From the NCBI GenBank assembly GCA_016987375.1, contig PJRA01000519.1:372699-436698 (forward strand): a stretch of DNA of 64,000 nt, given 5' to 3'. Both the position numbers and the translations under genes were made by a program. This stretch comes from Brachionus koreanus. Lineage: Eukaryota; Rotifera; Eurotatoria; Ploima; Brachionidae. The notes beneath the pieces are model-generated. The model ran no database searches. It was not told the DNA's origin and worked only from the letters and a program-made list of their open reading frames with translations. Below, in pieces: positions 1 to 10,740 of the stretch; the first letter of the stretch is position 1; every line of letters starts with the position of its first letter.

Positions 1-590
1 TTAAATCTTGGAAGACAGTTCTTTATTCTTTCACGGGTAAGATAATAGCTATTTCTGCTCAATTCATATCTTCTGTTACCAGGTTTTATGTCAAGACTGT
101 AGTTGATACCTTTATTAAATTTAATTTGTTGCCGCAAACAAAATTAATTGTTTACCAATTTGTACATTTGGATTAGATCACCTCTTAATCATCTTGTTCT
201 CAAGTTAGTTAAATCTAGCCTTAACAAGCGTTGTTGATAATCCAAATCACGAATTTCTGGAATCAACTTTGTTGCTCTACGTTGAACTCTTTCAAGTTCA
301 TCTATGTCCTTTTCTGTATAGGGACACCAAGCACTGACAGCATATTCTAGATGTGGTCTAACCATTGAGCAATACAATAATTTGATAGTCTCGCTACAAG
401 GATACTTAAATGCTTTCCTAATTAATCCCAACATTTTATTTGCTTTAGCTGTAGCATTTTTTTTAAATCACTTTGTATGTAAATACCCAAATCCTTTTCA
501 ACATTTGACTTACTTAATCCTTTTGAATCAATTTTATAATCAAACTCTTGATTTTTGAACAACTTTGCATTTTATTTTTCTTCATTTAAC
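1..590 (-). pseudogene. LINE reverse transcriptase C-terminal relic
   Basis: Reading the minus strand from about 590 down to 1 gives the end of a non-LTR retrotransposon reverse transcriptase. Visible in order are the segment KDLGIYIQSDLKKNATAKAN, a PHLEYAVSAWCP stretch, the DELERVQRRATKLIP block and the closing LRGDLIQMYK motif, all characteristic of the region after the catalytic palm in CR1/Jockey-type LINEs. The clean open stretch is 189-434. A stop interrupts the frame just after it, another follows LVNN, and there is a frame break near 545. The catalytic YADD box is not included, so this is a 5'-truncated dead fragment that also runs off the window edge. Confidence 0.8.
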
Positions 591-921
591 TGAGTCGACC
601 ATTCTTTTTACCACTTACAAACTTTTTCTATATCCGATTGTAGGTTATAATTCGATACATTTGCTTGTTTCCAAACTTCTGGTAAAATACAGCATCAAAA
701 ATGTGGTATAAAATGTAGAATTAAAAATTAAAAAATTAGAATTGAATCCTTAGTAATCCTATTTATTCCTTCCTCTAGCCAGTTCTCTGTTTGTTTTTCT
801 ATTTCACTTCTATATGCCATGTCATGTATATTTTTATTGAAATTGATCATTTACACAAATTACAATCCTTAATCAATTTTAGAGGTCTCAAGAGAGCTTA
901 TCATCGACTTTTTAATTAGCT

Positions 922-1098
922 CTATTTTTTACGTACACGTTCTGACCTTATTTGTTCTATAAGCAGTCTAGTTGTCGGGTTTCTCATGAGCCTATCAAAC
1001 AGCTCGCTTTGACCATTTGTCAAGAAAACATCGATGCTTTCAAGACCAAGTGCAATAGAAAGCACCATATTTCTACATGACTTATCCAAGCCAAACAT
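922..1098 (-). pseudogene. Possible LINE C-terminal fragment
   Basis: A 58-codon minus-strand open stretch starts MFGLDKSCRN and continues through FDRLMRNPTTRLL to a stop. The spacing of LFGL-like, AL-G-E and R-M-N-P-T-L elements resembles the tail of LINE reverse transcriptases. No catalytic motif is present. It may belong to the same decayed insertion zone as the relic at 1-590, or be an unrelated copy. Confidence 0.4.
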
Positions 1099-1966
1099 TG
1101 TTTTTAAATTAAGAATTGAATATTTTCTCTTTTTTTTTGAAAAAACTCGATTGGTGTTTTTTAGCGATTACTCATTCTTCATTTAATCTTTTTTCTAACA
1201 CATATAACTCATATATTTGGTGAGGGATTTTTTTTTTAAATATTTTTTCTTTATTGACTAATTCATTGACTTGAGAAAAAACTATAGAAACTCTTTTTTT
1301 TTATATAAGCATTTATTTTTATTTTAAAGATTTTTTTTATATTACATCGACTTGAAAGGCGGTAAGTGAAATAAATAAATACACCAATGCATTCTAAATA
1401 ATTACATTGTATTTAACTTAATTGTTACTATGTATCTCATTTAATTTTATCGCGCTGCAAACAGCTCTTGAAATAGTCACATATTTATAGAACCGTCATT
1501 TTAAGGTAAGGGTGTTTCAGTTGGCTTATTTATTTTAATAAGTTTTAATTAGAAATAAATCAGAATTGAGTATTAGACATTTTATTGAAAAGAAGAATAA
1601 TTATTGATTTTTGAAATAAATCTAATAGTACAATAATTATTATAAAAGAGAATAGAAATAGTTTTAAAGGAAAGTTAATATAGATGCTGGCTCGCGAGGA
1701 CAAATTATTAGCACTATTGCCAAAAACTTGTTCATAAGTCACAGTCTAAAATCTAGGTCACAAAATTTTGAGTCAAAGTAATGACTTGACTTAAATTTTT
1801 TTAAAGCTACGTCAAACGGGAAAGAAGATAAGAATGGCACATAATTCAAAATTTTATATTTAAATTTTTATAAAAAAAACTCATAAGAAGAAAATAATAA
1901 ATTTATTTGAGTTGAAAATAATTTTTTGTGCTAATACATGTTTCAATATTTTGATTATTCATTTGT
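1099..1966. other. Intergenic, AT-rich
   Basis: No gene is supported. The stretch is long A/T runs. A 20-codon minus-strand piece near 1685-1742 (MTYEQVFGNSANN) faintly resembles the end of a Ty3/gypsy integrase, too short to call. Confidence 0.5.
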
Positions 1967-3082
1967 TTAAAAAACAAATAAAAAAAATATCCAAAATAAA
2001 CTTAAAATTGAAATTGAAAAAGCAGAAAACATTCGACTATGGGGAACAAAATTTTTAACATTTATAAAAAAATCTTTCCTACAATCCTCATGTGAATTTA
2101 GATTATTATTGACATCAGTACACTTATTCATATCACAGAGAATTTTAATTTTATAAAAATACGTGAAACAATAAAATTTTTTAAAATAAGAATCAAGGCT
2201 TAGCTCTTTCACACTAATGATATTTTTAATGCTTTCATCTAAAGATTCTGACTGTAAACTTTTATTGAAAAATCTGTCTGCATTTATATTGTTCAACTTG
2301 ACCAGATGAATTAAATTTAAATTTCCAAAAAATTTTGGAAATGCTTCTATGCTATTTGAACGTAGATCAATATGTAAATTGTAATGGCTTTTTGAATTTT
2401 TGAAATAAATTGAGTTCAAAACTTTAATACTACTATTGCTAAGATCTATTCTTGCAATTGAATTAGAATCAAATCTCAATGAATCAATTATTTTAATTTG
2501 ATTGGAAGTTAGATCGACTTGTTCTAAATTTTTAAATTTGAAAAAAAAATCAGGTTTTATATAAGTAATTTCATTGTTATTAAAGTAAATTTCAATCAAG
2601 TTATCAGGGAGAAAATCATCATTTACGAGCACACTAAGCTTGCTAAAAGAGATTGATAAAATTTCCAAATTTTTTATTTTCTCTGCTCTGACCAACTCAG
2701 TCAAGTCACTCATAAAAATTTTTATCCAAGACGTATTAAATATATTAAAATCAAAAATAATTTTTTTCTTAAACCTAAAATTTTGAAGAACAAAATCCAA
2801 ATTATTGCGCATTAGACAATTTAATATCTCATTTTGATCATAGAATTTGTTCAAACCGTCCAAAGTTACCCATCCTTTTGAGTATATGCATCCTTTAGTC
2901 AATTTTATTTGCATCAAATTTAATAAACAAACAGCTGATAGCACTAAAACTTGATTGATGAAATTTTTTTAATTGATCAAATTCATTTTAAGTAAAATTT
3001 AGTAGGAAATTTTCAGTCAAAAAGAAAAATTGACTGACGATTTCCTAGCAAAATACTTACAACAGCTCTTTGTTTCTTTCAT
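1967..3082 (-). CDS. Secreted, probably GPI-anchored LRR protein (copy 1)
   Basis: I read two exons: 3082-3061 (ATG plus 22 bases, donor GTAAGT) and 2943-1967, with a 117-base phase-1 intron ending TTTTAG. This gives 332 residues. The second exon alone has no ATG at its start (it would begin GTG), and the first exon supplies one and completes the signal peptide MKETKSCLLSAVCLLNLMQI. Residues about 95-235 carry degenerate LRRs (L-x-L-x-x-N-x-I spacing, e.g. VDLTSNQIKIID). A cysteine cluster near 265-295 resembles an LRR C-terminal cap. The last ~20 residues (SISILSLFWIFFLFVF) are hydrophobic and end at the stop, as in a GPI-attachment signal. Role unknown; extracellular surface recognition is inferred. 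A tandem paralogue lies upstream at 4254-5366. Confidence 0.85.
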
Positions 3083-3859
3083 TATTATTCGCATCTTTTA
3101 TAAAAAAGTTTACAAAATAAACATGGAAATTTTTGATTCAAAACTAAAAAAGCTTAGTTTCCATAGCTTGAGCAATTTTTAAGCTTTTTTTTATTTTAAA
3201 AAAAAATCCTAATTTTTTCACAGATATTTTCAGATTTCAAAAATTTAATGTATTTGACTAACTAGTCAGAAGCATAGACTTTTATCCCGATACTTTTGTT
3301 TAGTAAAATTGAGACTTTTTGAGTTAAGAATGTGCAATATATTTTAAAAATTTTTTAATTTTTCTAAAATGTCAAAATACTTTTTTTTTATTGTTAATTT
3401 AAAAAATAATTCTTAATTGATTTATTCCTAATTTTCAGATAAGAAAATAATGTCAAAAAAACTAATTATAATGTAATTTAATTCCATTTAAAATAATGAA
3501 AAAAAGGCAGATTAACACTTTATTTGTATAAAAAATGAAGTGTTAATTATCTAAAAAAAATATATTTTTTTCAAAATTTATTTCTTTATTATGAGTTTAA
3601 TGTTTTTTTAAATTATTTAATTGATTTTCTTGACAAACTGATTCAGTAGTTATCTGAGGATTGTTTTCAGATTCAGATTCTGTTTCTGGGTTGTACATCA
3701 GGATCATCCTCATGTCTAAATTAATCATAAAATTTATTCTTATTTGGACAAAAGAAGAAAGTTTAAAATGCATGCCTAATAGGCCAAGAACCACATTAAA
3801 TCGTGTACAAGAATAAGGCAAAGATTTGTTAATTGAAAAAAGTATTAACGAGGAAGATT
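3083..3859. other. Promoter and intergenic DNA of LRR copy 1
   Basis: The first ~180 bases upstream of the LRR gene are almost identical to the equivalent stretch at 5367-5545 and probably hold the duplicated promoter. Beyond about 3260 I see only AT-rich DNA. A minus-strand open frame at 3597-3821 has no recognisable domain. Confidence 0.5.
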
Positions 3860-4165
3860 GTATATTTGTAGAAGAAATTAAACAAAATTATTTCATGGCT
3901 GAGTTAGTTAAGACGTGGATTAATTTAATTCTACCAAAAATGTCCTCTAGTTTTGGAAATTTTTCTAAACGAGTCAACTTCCAACACTAATTGACACACT
4001 GCATCCAAATCTTTCTGTAACATCGCTCTTAATAAACTGCATTTACTATGCCGAGTATTTTTAAGTCATCTGCATTCAATTCCATTCTATTTGAAACGCA
4101 ATCAGGGAGCTCATTTATGTACAGAACAGATCAAATCATTGAGAAACTCCATTCAATACCATTGA
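3860..4165 (-). pseudogene. LINE reverse transcriptase palm fragment
   Basis: Minus-strand conceptual translation shows VLYINELPDCVSNRMEL followed by ADDLKILG, matching the LYINDLP...ADDTK block around the catalytic aspartates of CR1/Jockey-type reverse transcriptases. KDLDAVCQ-W-x-L-x-KFP-like residues follow. The first residue of the Y-A-D-D box reads as Asn, and stops interrupt the frame. It is a dead fragment lying between the two LRR genes. Confidence 0.65.
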
Positions 4166-4253
4166 ACATCTATTTTAAAACTAACTATTTTATATTGTTT
4201 CAAATTCAAATCAGATTTTTATTTTAGAAAAAAAATTTAATCCTTAAAATTTT

Positions 4254-5366
4254 TTAAAAAACAAGTAAATTTAAAAGAAAAAATACAATAAAAAAAAGAA
4301 AATTGTTTGTCGAGTCCATCCTAGTTTTATTGTCACTTTTTACCATAAATATTCTATTTCTACAACTCTTATTTTTTTCCATAAATTTTATTCTAAAATT
4401 TGAATGTAAATTTAGCAAAACTTCATGTATATTAAAATTAATTCTGAAACAGTTCAATATTAATTCATTCTTGTACACATCTATAAGAAGATTTTCCACT
4501 TTAATAAACTTGGCATTTTGATCAAAATTTTCTCGCAATAGACTTTTAGCAAACATTGAGTCTAAATTTGGAGCATTTATTTTAATCAATTTAATTGAAT
4601 CCAAGTTACCGACTAATTTTGGAAATATTTCCAAACTATTAAAATCAAGACTAATTTGAAAATATCTATTACTTTTAGAATTCGCAAAATAAATTGTTTT
4701 CAAATATTTCATTTTGTTATTATCCAAGGCTATTGAATGTATAAAGTTAGAATCAATCTTCAGAAAATCAATAGTTTTAATTTGATTAGAACTAAGTATA
4801 ATAGTGTGTATTTTTTTAAATTTAAAAAAAAAGTCTTGTTTAATGAAAGCTATTTTATTACTGTCAAAGTCAATTTCTGCTACTGAAGCTGGTATGTAAT
4901 CATCATTTAAAAGATTAACCAATTTACATCTAGTGATGGTGTAAGATTTTAGATTATTTATTTTCTCTGCTCTGACCAACTCAGTCAAGTCACTCATAAA
5001 AATATTTATCCAAGTCGAATTAAATATATTAAAATCAAAAATAATTTTTTTCTTAAACCTAAAATTTTTAAGAACAAAATCCAAATTATTGTCCATTAGA
5101 CAATTTAATATCTCATTTTGATCATAGAATTTGTTCATACCATCCAAAGATCTCTTTTCTTTTGAGTATATGCATCCTTTAGTCAACTTTATTTGCATCA
5201 AATTTAATAAACAAACAGCTGATAGCACTAAAACTTGATTGATGAAATTTTTTTAATTGACCAAATTCATTTTAAGTAAAATTTAGTAGGAAATTTTCAG
5301 TCAAAAAGAAAAATTGACTGACAATGTCCTAGCAAAGTACTTACAACAGCTCTTTGTTTCTTTCAT
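4254..5366 (-). CDS. Secreted, probably GPI-anchored LRR protein (copy 2)
   Basis: Two exons parallel to copy 1: 5366-5345 (ATG, donor GTAAGT) and 5227-4254, with an intron of exactly the same 117 bases, giving 331 residues. The leader and residues 1-~95 are nearly identical to copy 1 apart from a four-residue block just after the signal peptide (GWVT versus EKRS). From about residue 96 the LRR region shares only scattered positions, mainly the LRR framework (FFFKFK, SSNQIK-ID, NSLE-FPK-x-GNL). The C-terminus differs almost completely but again ends in a hydrophobic run (NNFLFFIVFFLLNLLVF). LRR, cysteine-cap and GPI-like layout are kept. Function unknown; a diversified surface or immune-type receptor is an inference. 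Confidence 0.85.
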
Positions 5367-7032
5367 TATTATTCGCATCTTTTATAAAATAGTTTACAAA
5401 ATAAACATGGAAATTTTTGATTCAAAACTAAAAAAGCTTAGTTTCCATAGCTTGAGCAATTTTTAAGCTTTCAGAAATTTACTGATAGCTTTTATTTAAA
5501 AAAAAAATCGTAATTTTTTCACACATATTTTCAGATTTCAAAAATTTATTTATATATTTCTTACTTTATCATGACTTTTCGAGATTTGAAAAAAAAAAGC
5601 CCAAAATATTTTTTTTCAAATCATTTCCTATTTTGATAAATGCAATCTTAATTTTTTTAAAATGAGATTCAAATCTTGTCACACGATTATTGTATTTAAG
5701 TATAATATTAGTATAATGGTCTTTTATTTTATAATTTTCACTTGATATCCTTTTAGATCATAGAGGAAGACGCTAAGATTTTTTCCCAAGAACAGTGTAT
5801 TGTGAGAAAATCGGATACAAATAAAAGAAATTTTCTTCCTCTTTTTTTATAAATTAAAATTTCTTAAAATAAAATATTTTTAAAAAAATACAGCATATAA
5901 ATGCCACCTACTTTCTTGTCTAAAATGATTTTTTTTTTCAAAAAATCAAATAAATAAGATTTTATTGATGCTTTATTTTTTGTCCATCTTTTCATAGAAA
6001 AAAACAAAATTAAATATTATCGCGGGTTTTTTTAAATACTTTATTAAGACGCTCTTTGGATCATGCACCAAAGTACATATATCGCATGCAAAAATATTGT
6101 TTACTTTGAGCTCAAGTTCTAACAGCGTAATCACGCGTTTAGGTCCGCATCAAAGCCTTAGTTAAATGCATCATCAAGACTCGATTTTAAAGTAAAAAAT
6201 AAAGAAATTTTTTTTTGAAATATGCATTTTTTGGTTCAACATCAAAAATTAAGAATTAAAAAAATATTAAAATTCAAGTTCTAGTGCGGCATTATTTATA
6301 TATAAGTTCAATAATAAATCTAAAAAAATTTAATGGATTAATAAATTGATTCTATTAAAAATAAATAACTAATAAAGTGTTGTTTTCCAAAATTTAAATT
6401 TTCTTTGCATCAAGCGGCCAAAACCAAGTTTTGGCGGTTTAAAGGCCGGTCCCCAACATTTAATATATCATTAAAATTAAATTTTATTTAAGGTTTAGTT
6501 CGGGAATTTTTTTTTTCATTGAATAAAATATTATGTATTCTTATTTAATAAGACGAATAAGTACTTTATAGACATTTTTTTGGCTTAAAGACAAAGAGAA
6601 ATTTTTGAATCAAATACCAGCAAGTTTCTACTATTTTCAGATAATTGTTTTTGATAGAAAAACGGTTCTAATTTTTTATGTTGTTATTGACAATAGATAA
6701 AAAAACGAAAATTAATGATTTTTTAATCTCTAATTTAAGGCAGGTGAATAGTAAAAAAAAAATAACTAAAATTTTTCAATTAAAATTAGTTGCAGACATT
6801 TTGGAGTATTTAAGAATTTTTTTTTAAATAATATCTGATGAATAGCAAGTTACAGACTCAGAATAAAAATTTATTTATTTTTTTTAAATTAAAATAAAAT
6901 AATTTTGACTAAAGTTTATTTTAATGTAAATATTTCTCTCTTAAATATTGTATTAATTTAGTAATATAACAAGTTGCTTGAATTCATCGTTTTATAAGCT
7001 CTTTTGGAATATGGAACTAAATTTTGTCATAG
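5367..7032. other. Intergenic or intronic DNA upstream of CCDC13 exon
   Basis: The first ~180 bases repeat the upstream region of LRR copy 1. The rest is AT-rich with a somewhat more GC-rich patch at 6050-6180 that I cannot identify. No CCDC13 exon was found here, although more coiled-coil coding sequence would be expected upstream of 7033. Confidence 0.5.
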
Positions 7033-7827
7033 GTTCAAGTTAAAGAAATGCAAGAGAAGAACACCGTTGAGCAATTGAAATCAATAATAGCAGAGCGGGA
7101 CAAAAAAATTAAATATTTGGAAAATGAGGTGAAAAATGGTTCTGAAAGCCGTGTGAAATTTAAAATAGAACCCCTTAGCCAGCAATTGAACCTCAATGAC
7201 GACTCATTTGTTTTATCTCGTCCGCCATCAAACCATCAAGCGGACAAAAAACGACCTACATCATCAGCAAATCATGTTAATAGGACAGAGTCATTCTCTT
7301 CTAAAGACTCGTTGAACATGAAAATCATTGAGCAACGCAAAGAACAAAATCTGGACTATAAATTAGAGAACAGCGAGCTTAAAACTCTTCATAAATCTAG
7401 TGAAGTTGAGAGATTAAGATTGCTCGAATTGGTCAAAACATTGCAAAAGAGAATTGATGAATGCAATGAAAAAAACTTAGATATGGAAAATAAGTACAAC
7501 GAACAAAGACGTAAGTTGGCCCATGCCGAAAAACAACTTGAACGGCTTAAATTAGCAGATTCTAAAAATGCTAGCTCTGCCAAGAAACAAACATCAGCGA
7601 ATAATTTACAATCAATTGATAACATAAAGTTAGATGAATTGGAAACCGGTCTGTTGATTCAAAAAGATGAAAATGATGCTCTAAAAGCAGCTTTGAAATC
7701 GACACTGGAAGCAAAAGAAGAAGATCTAAGACTCTATTGTGAAATGCTTGAGTCAACTAAAACTGTTTTTCTAGAAGGTTTGAAACAATATAAAAATATT
7801 TCCAATAGTGAATCATCTAATTCATAA
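7033..7827 (+). CDS. CCDC13: CCDC13, terminal exon
   Basis: An acceptor (TCATAG) precedes an open frame V-Q-V-K-E-M-Q-E-K that runs to TAA at 7827; an AATAAA lies near 7895. Comparison from memory with human CCDC13 shows the same order of blocks: EQLKSIIAERDKKIKYLE, then a low-complexity Ser-rich linker, then SSEVERLRLLELVKTLQKRI, LEKQL-like coiled coil, and the closing ENDALKAALKSTLEAKEEDL with VFLEGLKQ. CCDC13 is a long coiled-coil protein of centriolar satellites that supports cilium formation. The Met at 7048 is internal, not a start. Only about the last third of the protein is encoded here; earlier exons are not visible upstream in this window. Confidence 0.85.
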   Translation, partial: VQVKEMQEKNTVEQLKSIIAERDKKIKYLENEVKNGSESRVKFKIEPLSQQLNLNDDSFVLSRPPSNHQADKKRPTSSANHVNRTESFSSKDSLNMKIIEQRKEQNLDYKLENSELKTLHKSSEVERLRLLELVKTLQKRIDECNEKNLDMENKYNEQRRKLAHAEKQLERLKLADSKNASSAKKQTSANNLQSIDNIKLDELETGLLIQKDENDALKAALKSTLEAKEEDLRLYCEMLESTKTVFLEGLKQYKNISNSESSNS

Positions 7828-8559
7828 TCTTGTCATACTAATGAATTTTTACAATTTTTTTTTGATTCTAATAATTTCATTGACATTTTGACAAAATAAA
7901 AAATATTTTTAAAAGATTAGTTAAATTTTAAATTTTTATTTGAAAAATTGAAAGCTTCATTCAAAAAAAAATTTATTTGAATTTAAAATCAATATAAAAT
8001 GTCAAAATTTCTTTTTTTTTTAATATTAAAATTTAATGCTATGATTAAATTTTTAATTTTACTATTTAAAAAATTAGGCTGGCTTTTATTCATATCAATG
8101 ACAAAACTAATTTATTTTAATTATTAGGTAAAATTTGGTTAATTATTTGACTATTCTGATTAAAATTTTCAAATCAATAAATTTAAATATCCTGGAATAT
8201 TTTTGTTATTCATTCGAAAATTCCTTGATATATTAAAATGTCTAAAAGAAAATAATTTGGGTTTTTGTTCTTAAAAATTTTAAATTAAAAAAAAAAATGA
8301 TTAAAAAGAAGAGTTTTGTTAATAAGTTTTGATTAAACAGTATAAATTTTGGAAAAATTCTAATGACCCAGAATTATCTCTTTTTTATATCGATACTAAT
8401 TTTTCTTACTCTCTTATTTTTTTTATAAAATATCACTTATTTTTTTGCATAAACATAAAAAAAATTTCTTTGGTGATACTTTTCAGTAGGATCAAAGAGC
8501 AAATTTTCTTTTAGTTTAAAGAGTTAAAAAGGATTATAAAAATAAATAAAATACAGTTT
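7828..8559. other. Intergenic, AT-rich
   Basis: The CCDC13 3' untranslated region with a polyadenylation signal (AATAAA near 7895) is followed by featureless AT-rich sequence. I see no gene. Confidence 0.5.
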
Positions 8560-9390
8560 TGGAGATTTACCTCCACAGGCTTATCCGAGCGGTATGAACC
8601 CTCTTTTCAGCCTGCATGAAACGTATTGAATAAATTAAAAGATAAAATTTAAATATATAAGAAAAAAAAAACTATGATTGTTTAAAATAATTAAGTTAAT
8701 TATCTATTTAACTCTTTAAAAAAAAAGTTTTGTATATTTTGTTTAATGCAGTATTTACAGAAAAGACGGTTCATTCTTTCTTTGATTAGTTGGATATTTA
8801 AGCTTTGGTGAATATGCGCGATTTAGGTCTTTAATGGGAAAGATTTTAGGTGCCTGAGTATTTTATTTTGTAGTTTCTGTAAGCTCTTTTTGAAGCTGGG
8901 AGACGAGACTTGATATATAGCGAAGCTGTAATCGAATATAGATCTGATCATTGATTTGAATATTGTTAGTCTGAAGTGAGTGCTGTTTTTAAGCTTTAAT
9001 CGTTTGATTTTGTTGATAGTGATGATCCTGATTGCTATTCTTTTCGTGATATGTCTGAGGTGGGGGTGTAGCTTAGTTTTGGGTCTAGTTTGATACCTAG
9101 AAATACTGAAAACGGGTAAATTGGGATAAGTTGTTCGTTTATTTTGACTTCAAGACCATAGTTTTTTTCATAGTTTTTTCTGTACCCGACTGTGGTATAC
9201 GTAGTCTGTGAGGTTTTAGTTTTATTTATTGTGAGTCCTTTATTCTCGCAGAAGCTGATAATATTATTTATAGCTTGCTGTAGCTTTTCTTAGATCTCTT
9301 TGTTATTTGAGCCGGTCCAAATAACTAGATCGTCAGCATAGATGGCATGGTGGACTGGTTCAAGAATGACTTTGAAATAGGATAACAGAA
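8560..9390 (-). pseudogene. LINE reverse transcriptase relic with 3' end
   Basis: Minus-strand translation gives the palm motif AIYADDLVIWTG, then NKGLTINKTKTSQ, FLGIKLDPKLSYTPH and a C-terminal R-x-I-F-D-Y-S-F-A-x-Y region: a reverse transcriptase of the Jockey/I type from the catalytic YADD to near its end. Stops and a frame break after SYTPH show it is inactive. The stretch 8560-8640 downstream resembles 13288-13352 and is probably the element's 3' untranslated end. Everything upstream of YADD is missing, a typical 5' truncation. Confidence 0.8.
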
Positions 9391-10740
9391 AAAAAAGCGT
9401 TAAAGAAATAATAATTAAATTTTTCTTTTATCCTACGTGCAATGTCCAAAAGTCCAAAAATTTAAATAGATTTTAATTTTGAAATCAATTATGTACGCCT
9501 TTTTTTAACTATTGCAAAAGGTTGTGTATAAACGTTGTAAATAGAAACTTCATAGCATTACTACATAATTAATAAAAGTGAGATTCAAACAAGACATGAA
9601 GCTAAAAAAAAACACGAAAAGGTGCCAAAATAAAAATTTTATTCATTTTTTAATTTGAACATTTTGCTCAATTATTTTTGCTTAAGAACCAAAAAAAAAT
9701 TTATTTTACTGACTTTATTTAGAACATAATAAAAAAATCAATCATTGAAGTTATAATTTTTATGTCGCTCTAAATATTCAGTATCAATATTGTTTGTCTT
9801 TTCAAGTCTGATTGTTTTCGCAAGACTTTTTTGATGCTTCTTTTCGATTGATAAATCAATTACTTAGATTAATTAATTGTTTGCATTTTTTTTTCAATAA
9901 ATAATTAATTAATTTCTCTTTGTTTTTCACTTCGTCTCCGTGACTTTTTTATCTCATGCATAGATAAAAATTTCAATTTTTTTAGGTATTTGATTCTTTT
10001 AGAATTAAAATTTTTTGTTACATTTTTTTGCATTATATTAAATTCGTTGTATCAGATAATGATATTCTTGTTTAGTATAAAATTGAAACCAATCGATTTT
10101 ACAAAAAAAAAACTTTCATGTCTTATCATAAATGAAAAACTTTTTTAAAAAAAACCAGCTATGTGTAAAAACTAAAAAACATGTATAAAAAAAATTTCAC
10201 TACTCAGAAAAATTTATTAACTGTTAGAAAATTAAGGCTCTTGTTTGTTATTTGTTTAGTTTATCATGTTTTTAAAAGGAATTTTTTTTTTTTTTTGAAA
10301 AAAAAGATTGTCTCTTAAATATATAAAATTATATTTCTTTTTTTCTTTTTTATTAAATTTCCAGTTCTTTTGACATATCTGATGCTTATAATGTTAAAAT
10401 TTATGATCAAATTATTTAAAGGTCATGTTCAAACATTATCATTAAAAAAATTTTTTAACTAATTTTTGAAGTAAACATTCAATGATAATTTAAATTTTTA
10501 AAGTCTCCAAAATTTTGCAAAAAGTAAATGCATGCATAATTATGCACAATTCATGGCTATGGTTTAAAATATTTTGCTTCACATCAAATTTTTAATTAAA
10601 TTTTTAAATTGAAAATATATTTTTATTTTTCAAAAAAAAATTATTTTTGAACATGATCATTTAATTTTGATCATATACTTCATTGTGCCAAAAAAACCCT
10701 TTTTATTATTTAAAAAAAAGTGATTAATTAGAAATTTAGA
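9391..10740. other. Intergenic, AT-rich
   Basis: Long A/T homopolymers and no open frame with recognisable content. It presumably contains the promoter of the GPCR gene beginning at 10741, but I cannot point to a specific element. Confidence 0.5.

Noticed and set aside
5755..5850. Candidate exon after TTTTAG reading IIEEDAKIFSQEQCIV
   Set aside because: No match to CCDC13 or other coiled-coil blocks and no clear donor; left unannotated.
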